Source of the DNA: Morella rubra
Lineage: Eukaryota > Streptophyta > Magnoliopsida > Fagales > Myricaceae
Assembly (NCBI GenBank): GCA_003952965.2
Contig: CM025855.1
Coordinates: 18,965,638 to 19,029,637, forward strand
DNA: 64,000 nt
Direction of reading: 5' to 3'
The position numbers and the translations under genes are program-made. Position 1 is the first letter of the stretch, and every line of letters begins with the position of its first letter. Under the pieces are notes generated by a model. It searched no databases. It saw nothing but the letters and a program-made list of their open reading frames with translations, and was not told where the DNA came from. Positions 11,250 to 21,095 of the stretch are shown here, piece by piece.

Positions 11250-11397
11250 CAGACAGTGGAGAAAAAATAGAAAAACAAAGTAAACGAGAGATTTGAGCAA
11301 GAGGAGAAGCGAATAGCTGATTTTAGGCGTCCAATCTCATTGAAGAGGGTGTGAAAGGAGCATCTCTTTTAGAATTTGAAATTGGATTGCATTTGAG
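11250..11397 (+). other. Leader exon of CACTA unit 3 (predicted)
   Basis: A purine-rich stretch follows the palindrome array and ends at a GAG|GTTAGT donor at 11397. By position it matches the leaders of units 1 and 2. No ATG-led reading frame of note is present, so it is assigned by analogy only. Confidence 0.4.
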
Positions 11398-11771
11398 GTT
11401 AGTGGTTTTTAAATGAATTGCTTTGGGATGAAAAGCATGTATTTTAATATATGAAAGCATGTGTTTTTGAAATTTTAGGGTCTAAAATGATAGTAATGGA
11501 GTTTGGGGTTGGTTGTGATGTGTTTATATTGAAGTGTTTTGTGATTTGGGTTGATTTTGCAAGATTTTGGGCTGAAAATAGAGTCTGTGAGTCGAAGAAC
11601 TGTCTTGTTCGACAATCGCAGTCCGGACGGTTGAGTCTGGACTCTATTTTTGGTTCGGACCTTTTGCAAAAAGCGTCCGAACGTTTTTATGTATGGTTCG
11701 ACGGTTATGTTACGTCCGAATGGTAGTTTGTTGTTATGTCATGCATTCATTTATTAGCCTTAGACCCGTTT

Positions 11772-11836
11772 AAGAATTACACGAAGTTCGGATAACGAAC
11801 TCGGTGTAATTCTTGAATTGTCCACGTTATGGACAG
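11772..11836. repeat. Two consecutive hairpin-forming inverted repeats in CACTA
   Basis: AAGAATTACACGAAGTTCG (11772-11790) faces CGAACTCGGTGTAATTCTT (11796-11814), a 19-bp stem with two mismatches and a 5-base loop. A shorter one, TGTCC ... GGACA, follows directly (about 11819-11835). Neither resembles the subterminal motifs. Confidence 0.7.
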
Positions 11837-12125
11837 TTTGAGTTTACAATATGCGTAATGTGCGTAATTGTATCTGCTATTGTGACAGATGTGTTTAGAA
11901 ATTTCGATGCAAATCTCCTTTTGTCTTTCGGATACACATTCAGCATTGAGCTTGTACACTTGCCTTCAATGGTGGGTGTTTATGCTCAATGTTGTAGGAG
12001 TGTATCTGGAGACTGAGGGAAATGCTGTCGAAATTTCTAAAGCATCCGTCACGATAGTCGGGTCAATTACATGCAGTACTTGATATTGTAAACTTGAATG
12101 AGATAGGACCTATCACCCGGAGAAA

Positions 12126-12293
12126 TGGAGGAGGAAGCTAGTGAAGATGGAGAAGGACCATCGAACCATGAAGCATACCAGGAGAATGAGTCTATTGAGC
12201 TTTTTGTGGACTTTAGCTCTTTTGACATGATCCCGTTGACTAGAAATGACGTCGAGACTTATGTGCCGGTAACCGATAAGAGCGATCAATAAC
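12126..12293 (+). pseudogene. Acidic peptide remnant, possibly the C-terminus of a TNP2-type gene
   Basis: An ATG at 12126 opens 55 codons rich in Glu and Asp, including ELFVDFSSFDMIPLTRNDVE, and closes with TAA near 12291. En/Spm elements usually place the TNP2 transposase gene before the Transposase_24 gene, and TNP2-type proteins often end in an acidic tail. The position fits a leftover of that gene, but I cannot recognise a domain. It may instead be a separate small exon. Confidence 0.3.
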
Positions 12294-12487
12294 AACGTGA
12301 AGTAGAAGGAACCGATGATTCTTCGGAATCGTTCAGTGAAGATTGTAGTGATTCTGAAGAATATGACTCCGAGGACTAAAGTAACTTTATCGTTTCAATT
12401 TACTTTGCGTGTCTATTTTATATTCATTTTGAGCAACATGTGTCATTGTGTTAATTGTTTCTCTAATATTGATTTATTTGGTTACAG

Positions 12488-14227
12488 GACGACGTCATGC
12501 CAGCGGGAGGGAAACATCTTCGGTGCGATTCATCAGTTCGAGCTGAGAGTAGTCCCGGTACACTAGCAGTGTCGGGTCCTTCACTTAGGGATAGAAACGA
12601 ATTACCGTCCCTAACACAGCCAGTCAGTAGGCACCCAAAGTAGTTGTGCGTGTAAGTATCTTACCCCGTCAATCGAAATTAAATATTATGTTTTTTAAAT
12701 TTCTATGCTTAACTGAATTTTAAATTTTTTGTTCTTCATTTGTAGTGACGTCCGGAATCAGACACGTTCGAGGTAGTACGCGTGGGATTGCCTTACTCAA
12801 GGCTCGCACTGGAGGAAAGCTGACTGTCCATATCCCTGATGGACGTACGGGTGGTGATGACAAGGCGTCCTCAATGCTCTCGAGTCATATTGGTGCGCTC
12901 GTTCGACAACATGTCCCATTTGATACGAGTAAGTGGAAGGAGGTCCCGAAGGGTTAAATCGTATGTGATGAACCGAGTGTTGGTAAGTATAATTTTTTAA
13001 ATTTTAATTGTTTAAACTTTTTTGCGTTTCTAACTGTTATATATGTTAAGGATGACTTCCAACTAGATTACGACCGAGCTGAGGATCGGTTCACTGTGAC
13101 GTCTACGATGAACACAGCGTACAGGACGCACAGAAATAGAATGTTCCAGCATTACTTGGTGTTCAATTCCAAAGAAGAGGCGTTAGAACACCCGTATCCC
13201 GATATGAACAAGGAAGAATGGACTCGTGTTTGTGATTTATTCGCGAGCGAGGAATTTCAGGTTAAACATTTTTATTCCGTCCTGAACGTTTATTTTATTT
13301 TATTATTAATTGTGGTAACAACTGTAAATGTACAATGCAGAGGAGGAGTGCAATCAACAAGGAGAATAGAGCTAAGCTGAAGATTGTACACACATCGGGA
13401 GCGAGGTCTTTCCAACGCACGAGAGCGTTGTTAGTAAGTAATAAATTTAAATTTTTATTATTTATTATTTAAATAAATGACTTAGGTATTTTAATATGCA
13501 CGTTTTATATTTCTTTTGGTGTACAGAAAAATCCAGAATCTGATGAGATTAGTGCTGCGTTGCTTTATAAAAAGACGCATACTAATAAGGATGGCATGTG
13601 GACATCAAAAGATGCACGAGAAAATTTTGTAAGTTGTAACATTAGATTTAATGATGCATTCGTGTGCGTTTATGTTTCATATGTGCTAGTTTTTATTTTT
13701 TTTCTAATTTTGTAGGAAAAAATGGAGGCGTTACAGTTGCAGCACGAGTCAGAGGGAAAGTCATACACCGAAGTGGAGATTTTCGCTGAGGTGTTGGGGA
13801 CGAAAGCGGGTTACGTGCGAGGTTTAGGCCGTTCAGTACGGTCTGTTGGATCATCTTCATCAGTATCGTCCGTTGATTTGTCCCGGAAGTTGGAGGAGGC
13901 CAGATTACAGATTGAAGAGATGAGGGCTAGACAGTTGGAATATGAAGCGCTTCTTGTCAAACGGTCAGATATGGAGCAGACGATGCGAGAGCATCTACAG
14001 ATGATGGAGGAGCAGCAACGGAAGAAAGACGAAGAGCTGATGCAGATGATGGCAGAGCAGCAACGAAAAAAGACGAAGAGCACCGAAGATGATGGAGGAG
14101 CAGCAAAGGACCTAGTGGAACAACAAGAACGGAGGATGCAACTAATGGTGGAGCAGATGCGTGAGCAGCTGTGGAGCAGATCAGACAGCTGCAATCTCGT
14201 TCGACACCCAAACGAAAATTTGGGTAG
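12488..14227 (+). pseudogene. Transposase_24 (Ptta/En/Spm family) gene, broken
   Basis: The family (PF03004) is an accessory DNA-binding protein of En/Spm elements. Six exons can be drawn with GT-AG borders: 12488-12651 (ATG at 12497), 12746-12982, 13051-13260, 13341-13433, 13527-13628 and 13716-14227. Family signatures are RGSTRGIALLKARTGGKL, WKEVPKG, YRTHRNRMFQHYLVF, EEWTRVCDLFAS and YTEVEIFAEVLGTKAGYVRG, followed by a coiled-coil C-terminus with MMEEQQRKKDEEL repeats. TAG at 12641, TAA in exon 2 just after WKEVPKG, and at least two frameshifts near 14070 and 14170 disable it. The original end, STPKRKFG, is in the shifted frame before TAG at 14225. Confidence 0.85.
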
Positions 14228-14399
14228 ATTTATATATTTTTACTACTTTCTTAGCACTTATCGATTACCTATTTATTTACTTTTAATAACGATTGCATAT
14301 TTATAGATATTTTATTATTTAATGAGCATTGAATATCTTTTTATTTGTATTATTTGTAAAATATTTTTAAAATTTTAATAAATTATTGACATAACAAGA

Positions 14400-15083
14400 A
14401 AACGTTCGAACGTATGAGTGGAAGTCGAACAGTTATTGGCGTTGATAACGTGCGCACGCTTAAAATTCGTCCGCACACATCACGTCAAATTAGTCCGTCC
14501 GAATGGTTGTTTTCGCGTGCAAACGATCTTTTATCTAGCAAACGTGCGCACGCTAAAACTAAACGTTCGAACGTGTTCAACAGAACAAGCGTCCGAACGT
14601 ATGCGTCATAGTTCGAACGGATTTGGAGGATGACAAATAAAAATTTCGTCATAAATGAAACAACGGTGCAGACGTCTTTACGAGGGCATCCGGAGGGAAA
14701 GTTTGTACGTGCGGACGATGTTGTATACCCGTGCGCACGATTGTAGATGACGAAATTCATTTCGTCACCCTGGAAGAACCGTTCTCATTAACCGTCCGAA
14801 TATATTTAGATACGTTCGCACAGCTCATGCAAACGGTTGAATTGTACTGGCATGACGATTTTCAATTTCGTCGCTATGGAAAAACACCGTTCGGACGGTG
14901 TGGAAAACGTCCGAACGGTTTCGAGCGACAGAACATCAAAATCGTCACCCAAAACTTTGGCTGACGGGCTTTAGGTGACAAACTGAGTGACAACTCAGTT
15001 TTGTCACCCAAAACATTAGGTGACGAATTTTGTACTTTGGGTGACAAATTTTTTTGTCACCCAAAGTCTATTTTCTTGTAGTG
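14400..15083. repeat. CACTA right subterminal repeats
   Basis: CpG palindromes CGTTCGAACG (14403, 14564), CGTGCGCACG (14542), CGTTCGGACG (14888) and CGTCCGAACG (14908) alternate with facing GTGAC/GTCAC-type pairs at about 14630-14653, 14748-14768, 14853-14875 and 14928-15060. The arrangement mirrors the left end. Confidence 0.75.
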
Positions 15084-15086
15084 TAC

Positions 15087-17325
15087 CTAGACCGACAACC
15101 TTTAATTTAACAATTTTAGTGGCAGACTTGGGTGTGAAAATTCTTCAAACCTCGCTCAAGTTCCAACTGCACCTGTCCTCCAACAATATGTCTTGCACAA
15201 TTCTAACATCACCTAACCCCACTTCATCCCTCATACGTGGCCTGAAAGCTGGGAGCGAAGGCACCCAAGGATCACGATCAACAACAATGTCCTGTCCACT
15301 ACCCACTTGAAAGCACAACCCTTTTTTTTTATCACCTCTCAAGCTCTAACTATGCTCTTCCACAACCAAGAAGAATTTCCTCTCTCCTCCACCTACCAAA
15401 AATCTCTACCCTTCAAATATTTTCCACTCAGCACCCGTACCCAAAGACTATCCTTTTCAATAAGCATTTTCCAAGCCAGCTTCGAAGACATAGCATGATT
15501 GACCTCAGAAAACCTCATAATTCCTAAGCCCCCTTCACATTTTGGTAAACAAATAGTCAACCAAGCCTTCAATGTCAAGTGCCTTTTTTTCTCTTCAAAA
15601 TAACCCCACCATAAATTCTTTAGAGCCTATCAAGCTCCTTACACCATGTTTGCGGCATCAAATAGGATGGAATCGTACTAGCAACAGCCTTAATCATCAC
15701 CATTCTACCAGCTTATGATAAACATTTCGCCTTCTACCTTGAAAGCTTGTGCAAAAAATTTTCTTTAATATCCACAAAAGCTTCCATTTGAGCCTGAGGA
15801 ATTAACAACCGGAGTTCAAGATGCTTGGCCTTTGGGGGGAGTTTTTTTAATCGAAGCTAATCCAAAGTAGGAAGTATCGCTGGTCCTCAAAATTTTTTAC
15901 TAAAATGCACCGAAGATTTTCTCTATTTAGCTTTTGATCGGGGCATGCCATATATTTTTCAAAACATTCATTAAGCTTTGTTGCCTCATGGAGTGTTGCC
16001 ATTGCAAAAAGAATAAGATCATCTGCAAACAGTAGATGGGACACACTAGGTGCCTCCCGTCCCACCTCAATACCATGTAGGTTGCTTCTTTGTTTTTCCC
16101 GAAATAATAATTGAGACAAAATCTTAGGACAAATAATAAAACTGTAAGGAGATAAAGGGTCACCTTATCTAATACCTCGAGAAGGCTAAAAACTCCCAAA
16201 AAAGGGCTTCCATTGATAAGAATGGAAAAAGATGTAGTCGAAACACATTGCTTAATCAAGTTAATCCAAATATGTCTGAACCCGAACTTCTCAAAAATCT
16301 TCAATATAAAAGTCCACTGCACCTGTCATATGCCTTCTCCATATCGGCCTTGATAGCCATTCACCCTCCCATTCCCTGTTTATGACTCATTCCATGGAAA
16401 ATCTTTGCAGTGACAATATTTATCTTGAATCGCCCTTCCCGGAACAAACATAAGTTGGTAAGGCGATACAAGCTTAGGCAACACTAGCCTTAAATGATCC
16501 GCCATAATTTTGGAAATGAGCTTATAGATCACATTACATAAGCTTATAGGGCGGAATTGACTAACCTTAGAAGGATTGTCAATTTTCGGAATCAAAGTAA
16601 TATTTGTACAATTCAACTCTAGAAGCATCACTCCATTCACAAAAAAATCTTGAACCGCACAAATCACATCCGCCCCCACTACCTTCCAAAAATGCTTAAA
16701 ATATAATACCGTCATCTCATCCGGTCCAGGGGCTTTCTCCGGGCTCATCTTTCTGAGCATACTATAAATCTTCTCCACATCTAAGATCATAGTGAGCAAC
16801 TCATTATCTTCCTTAGAAATCACAGGATCAAGTAGATTTTCCAAGTCTTTCAGAATAGTCGGATCGCTTTATAAAAACAAGCGATGATAGAAAGCAACCA
16901 ACTCACCACCAATCGTCGATCGTCTCGAATCCACCCTCCACTTTCGGTTTTCAGCTTTGAAATATTATTCCGACATTGACGAATAATCGTAGAGGCATGA
17001 TAGTGCCCATAAAAAAGAGAATAAAGAAAAATAGGATCAACCCCACCCGGATGAACCTCCAAATGAAAATAATTCTAAGATTGCGAAAGAACAAGAAATC
17101 GAAACTCTGGATGCCAACAAAACACCAAACCTCCACGTCGACAAGTGAAGGTATAGAAATAAAATAGGTAAAACCAATATTTTTCATAACATGAGCAATA
17201 GAACTACAATTGAGTTTTGTTTCCATCAGAAAAATCCCCACTGGGTCTATTGTCTTCACAATTTTCCCCAAGGATCTAGCTGCCGATTGTCACCCCAAGC
17301 CTCGACAGTTAACTGATACGAGCTT
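15087..17325 (-). pseudogene. LINE ORF2: endonuclease and reverse transcriptase
   Basis: On the minus strand the frame opens with MKLVSVNCRGLG at 17325, the start of the AP-type endonuclease. It continues through METKLNCSSIAHVMKNIGF (about 17210). RT motifs are KAPGPDEMTVLYFKHFW (about 16740-16690), FRPISLCNVIYKLISKIM (about 16560-16510) and HLLFADDLILF (about 16045-16010), which contains the catalytic FADD. Next come EGGLGIMRFSEVNHAM (about 15530) and a GSGQDIVVDRDPW stretch (about 15290). The protein continues across the CACTA insertion into 6193-5150. Stops and frameshifts separate several blocks. Confidence 0.88.
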
Positions 17326-17344
17326 CATAGGAAGGGTTGAGGGA

Positions 17345-18973
17345 TGGATAGGCCCGCCTTCACAGCCGTTTGTGACTCAATTACTTCTTCAACTTCCAAA
17401 TGTTTCTTTTGTCTCAAAGCTCTTTTGCCTGACATCCCACTTCTAATCATCCTCTTATGCCTTCTGTTCATAATGGGTCCAGGCACACCCACATGAAAAA
17501 GTTCCACCAATGAATTTTTTGCAAAAGACTCCCTAGGAATTACCCTAGCCAGAGCAATATCCTTCACATGCTTGGCCTTTGGGAAATTCAGCATCTTTCC
17601 ATCCTCCAATCTATGTTTCAAGCCCCCCAAACTGTTATCACCAACAATAGTCGAAATGGTCTGTGGCAGCCCATTATTTGTCCCACAAGGTTGGTCTTTT
17701 CGTAACCGTTGCCCACACTTTTTCCTGCCCGTAGCCAGCTTATGAGCAGGAATCATCAGATCTCATGCCACATATCCAACATCAATAATAGGTCCTTGAG
17801 ACACGTCGTTATTCAAGTTAGACACGTCCACAAAATCCAATTAATTATGTGTCACCTCTTTGGAAAGTGAGTCTCGAAAATAATTAGGAGTCATATCTGA
17901 TGGAGAGTGGACTAAATTTGTCGTATTAATAGCAAGTTTCGAAATTTTAGGCATCCCATTCAAGTCCTCAGACAGCCCCATATCACACTGAATATCCTCC
18001 CTATGGTTTGAATTTGGCTGATTGCTATTTTGACTACCATTTTCCAAAATTGTTTTCCCCCTCTTCATCTAAGAAGACCTACGAACCCAAAGAATCCTGC
18101 CACACCTCCTCTGCCCCTCGCCGTTGCCCAACTGCATCCACCGCCACCTTCTGGCCTACCCAGCTCTCATCCCCTATTGTTCGACCTTGACCTTGCTGGT
18201 TAAGATTTCATTTGTGCATCATGTGATTGCTTTGCATCACATCATCAGCCCCCATCTCCACAGTTGGAGCTACTGGAGGATGACCTCGCAACTTGTCAGT
18301 CAGGGCATGCTGCTGAGGATGGGGTGGATTTTGGAAACATGCTCTAACAGTATGATTAATAATTCCACAATGAACATAAAAGGAGAACAGACTCTCATAC
18401 TTAAAACCAATCCACACCAAATCACCATCATCACGATAATAAGGGAACCCCGATTGTAATGGCATAGTAGCATGAAAATGTATCTTAATACGAAAAAATA
18501 TTGTATGTCCATCAATATTGTCCATCTCTATAATCTCCCCAGTTTACTGCTAATCAAGCGAGCATTGTCTTCATTGAAGATCTCCAATGGTAAACCGTGA
18601 ATCTGAACCCAATACACCATATATAATAGGTCGACTTCATCAATGGTTTTCTCCGACTCTCATTTTTGGAGTATCATATAGGATCCTTTAGAATTCTGTG
18701 GACCCTAACTAAGAACACGATCCTTCTCTTCCTACATCGGGAAAGTAAATAAGAAACGATTCGCCCGCGCATCTTCAATCTTCAGATCTGACTCAAATCT
18801 TCATCCGGTTCAAATAACAGGTTGAATAATATGGGAGGGATAAACTTTCTTCAACACTAGCTTTCCAATGACCAAAGCTTTATGAATCTATGTTGCCCTA
18901 CTCCTGTTAGGCTTCAGAACAGCTAAGAAATCGTCCCACGACAATGCCTTATTTTTTCAATGATTTCATCCAT
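17345..18973 (-). pseudogene. LINE ORF1: DUF4283 and CCHC RNA-binding protein
   Basis: ORF1 proteins of plant L1 elements bind element RNA. The minus-strand ATG at 18973 starts MDEIIEKI. DUF4283-like text follows with stops (VYPSHIIQPVI near 18830, then VYWVQIHGLPLEIFNEDNAR near 18610-18550). A DHTVRAC/NHTVRACFQNPP zinc-knuckle-like stretch lies near 18350, preceded by VWIGFKYESLFSFYVHCGII. A basic C-terminal region reaches about 17345. The same order is seen in the LINE at 27181-30925. Confidence 0.78.
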
Positions 18974-20265
18974 GCTTCCCAAACAGCCGCACAACCACCA
19001 CGTGATCCACACTAGAATAAGATGAAAAAATGCACTAGTAAAGAAATCCAGTCAACAAGGAATAAGTCGGGATGACATCGGTAAGGCCAGGGGTTAGAAA
19101 AGGAAGGGAAAGAGCATACGACTCAAAGGCTCACGAAGAGTGGGTTGCCACAGCCATGTAAATGTCAGTGACTTCCTGCTCTTATCAAATGAAGTTCTTA
19201 GTTATTTATAATGACATAGTCAGAGCTTCTTCTGTGCTTATGATTGGGATCTTTAAGGATCTCAAATCTCGACTGTAGGATCATCATGAAAAACTCTTTT
19301 TCATTAACTCCCTTATATTCTGTATTTTGAATTTATGGGCTTCTACAAACTGTGATCATGTCCATTAACATATCACAATTGACCCATGAGATAGTTAGAC
19401 TATTTTCGTGAAATCCCTTTTGCTAACAATTATTTGTTTATTTATCCTTCTACCATACTATATTCCACATGATCTAATAGGACCAGAATAATATCACCGA
19501 TTAAGTCCCTAGCTCATATAATTCTTAATTCACAATATGTAACTCGTTAGACTCTCAAATTGTTTCTAAAACAGTTTCACAAATAAATATAATATATATA
19601 TATTAATTTCAAAAAATATTTTCGCAAAAGTTCACTGGCTAATGATTTCTTTTTTAGTCCAACTCTATACAGATATACTTAAATATACTATCTCACAAAG
19701 AGACTGGTGGATTCCTTGTTGAGCATTTACACAAGCCTATTTATCATATACAAGACCTAACGTTGTCTGGAATATTTGACCTAGAAAGATCATCACCAAA
19801 TGACTCAGTCAAGACACAAATACACAACAAACAAACTTGCATAAACCTCTCAGGTCTATGGATACAATAAACTAATTGTGCTGAATACCTTCTTCAACAT
19901 CAATGATCACTTCCAGAAGGTATCCATATTTGATCTCATTCAGTGCATGTATTCTTATAGTACACTCACTCGTCCACTTAAGGTCACTACCTCAATGACG
20001 GAATCCACTATCTTATTTAATATAGGCACAATGAGTATAAACCTATTTGTACATAAGTATGTACCTTGGTCTAAAACAACTGTAAGTGAACAAGGAACCG
20101 AAAAGTCATACTCTCCTGCCTTTTGATTCATTAATCATCGGTATGACTTTTCTACAATTTCACTTAACAATATAACTGTGTAACATCTTATGTTACAACA
20201 TTATACCTAAGAAATAATAATCTCATAATTATTATAATAACTAGTTTTGAGGGCATATTTCCAAC

Positions 20266-20450
20266 ATGTTTGTGGTCGCCTAGGGTACTATGCTTGTGAA
20301 TGCCTTATGAGGAAAAATGGTCCCCCTTAAGTCCAACCCCAAGCACCATCGGGAAACGGCAGTGGAACTGCGAACCATTGAAAGCATTAGTGAAATACTC
20401 TAACGGCCAGAGTTTTTGCACTAACCGCATAGGAGGAGGAGGCAACGGAA
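20266..20450 (+). pseudogene. Ty3/gypsy gag zinc knuckle, remainder (unit A)
   Basis: Directly after the solo LTR the gag frame resumes with CGRLGYYACECLMRKNG, completing the CCHC knuckle begun at 4795. It runs to the protease region, with stops and a frame change. Unit B matches at 50128-50330. Confidence 0.7.
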
Positions 20451-20453
20451 GCT

Positions 20454-20825
20454 ATGGTGTCAAGTACTTTCCTCTTGCCTCATGGATCAGTAACTATGTT
20501 GTTTGACTCTGGAGCTACACATTCTTTTATTTCTTGTCACTGCAGGCTATTGTGCGAAATTAAGGTGGAACCCTTAGAGTCTGTGTTGGAAGTAGCAACT
20601 CCAGTAGGGCTATCTAAGGTCTATGATCAAGTTGTGAAGGATTTTCCTATTTCGATAGGAGGTTTAGTATTGCTAGTCAATCTTGTTCATATGGATATGG
20701 TCGAGTTCAATATAATTCTTGGGATGAATTGGTTATCAATGCATCATGCCTCAGTGGATTGTTTCAACAAAGAAGTAGTTTTTCAAATGCTGGGTCAAGA
20801 GGAGATTAAGTATAAGAGCTCTTGA
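20454..20825 (+). pseudogene. Ty3/gypsy aspartic protease (RVP_2), unit A
   Basis: The frame contains MLFDSGATHSFIS, the active-site DSG of retropepsins, then VVKDFPISIGG, then FNIILGMNWLSMHHASVDC. That is the usual order for the RVP_2 protease of plant Ty3 elements. The block is open over 123 codons but closes at a stop before RT. In unit B the active-site triplet reads DSR. Confidence 0.82.
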
Positions 20826-21095
20826 GGGAAACCTATGCCTCACTTGATATCGCTTCACAAGCACGAAAATTTTTGCTTGGAGGAGCCTAGGGATTTTTAG
20901 TTTCTTTGATTGGATCAGGAAGTAAAATGAAAGAGTTGGATTCAATACCAGTGGTGAGGAATTTCTAGATGTATTTTCAAATGAATTACCTAGTTACTCG
21001 CGATAAGGGAGATAGAGTTTGAAATCGAGGTTATAAAAAGGATGGCTCCAATATCGAAAGCACTGTATATGCATAAAATTTTCGGGGAAAGAATA
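20826..21095 (+). pseudogene. Ty3/gypsy pol: protease-RT linker and start of RT only
   Basis: After the protease the text continues in broken frames as EFLDVFSNELPSYSR and REIEFEIEV, then APISKALYM, which is the opening of Ty3 reverse transcriptases. The RT catalytic core, RNase H, integrase and 3' LTR are absent. Unit B stops in the same place (about 50900), so the truncation predates the duplication. Confidence 0.72.

Larger units (their letters stand above)
6194..15083. mobile_element. CACTA (En/Spm) transposon, 8.9 kb, non-autonomous
   Basis: The ends are CACTACAAGAAA at 6194 and TTTCTTGTAGTG at 15083, flanked by the 3-bp duplication TAC at 6191-6193 and 15084-15086. These are the hallmarks of the En/Spm superfamily. 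It lies inside the zf-RVT region of a LINE. It contains three transcription-unit-like blocks: 6900-7672, 8580-10461 and 11250-14227. No TNP2-type catalytic transposase (PF02992) can be read, so it would depend on a relative for movement. Complete ends and an exact duplication suggest a fairly recent insertion, although the coding parts are already broken. Confidence 0.93.
5015..19170 (-). mobile_element. Full-length L1-type LINE, split by CACTA
   Basis: This is a minus-strand non-LTR retrotransposon with the 16-bp duplication ACTTCCTKCTCTTATC at 4999-5014 and 19171-19186 (15 of 16 match). Its 3' end is the A-rich tail seen as T-runs at 5015-5036. Without the CACTA insert and its duplication it is about 5.26 kb, the normal full length for plant L1 elements. 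In its own 5' to 3' order it has ORF1 (DUF4283, CCHC), endonuclease, reverse transcriptase, zf-RVT and RNase H. Stops and frameshifts show that it is dead. Confidence 0.9.
4859..20265 (-). mobile_element. Second solo LTR, split by LINE and CACTA
   Basis: The outer ends are TGTCACGTTC at 4859 and TTTCCAACA at 20265, with the 5-bp duplication TGTTT at 4854-4858 and 20266-20270. The LTR parts are 4859-5014 and 19171-20265, about 1.25 kb together. That is nearly the length of the solo LTR at 3358-4626, to which the right part is clearly homologous (for example 19240-20265 against 3580-4626). Unit B shows the empty site near 50125. The LINE 5015-19170 interrupts it. Confidence 0.87.

Noticed and set aside
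13811-14211. Cys/Ser-rich minus-strand frames
   Set aside because: They are antisense shadows of the coiled-coil exon of the Transposase_24 gene.
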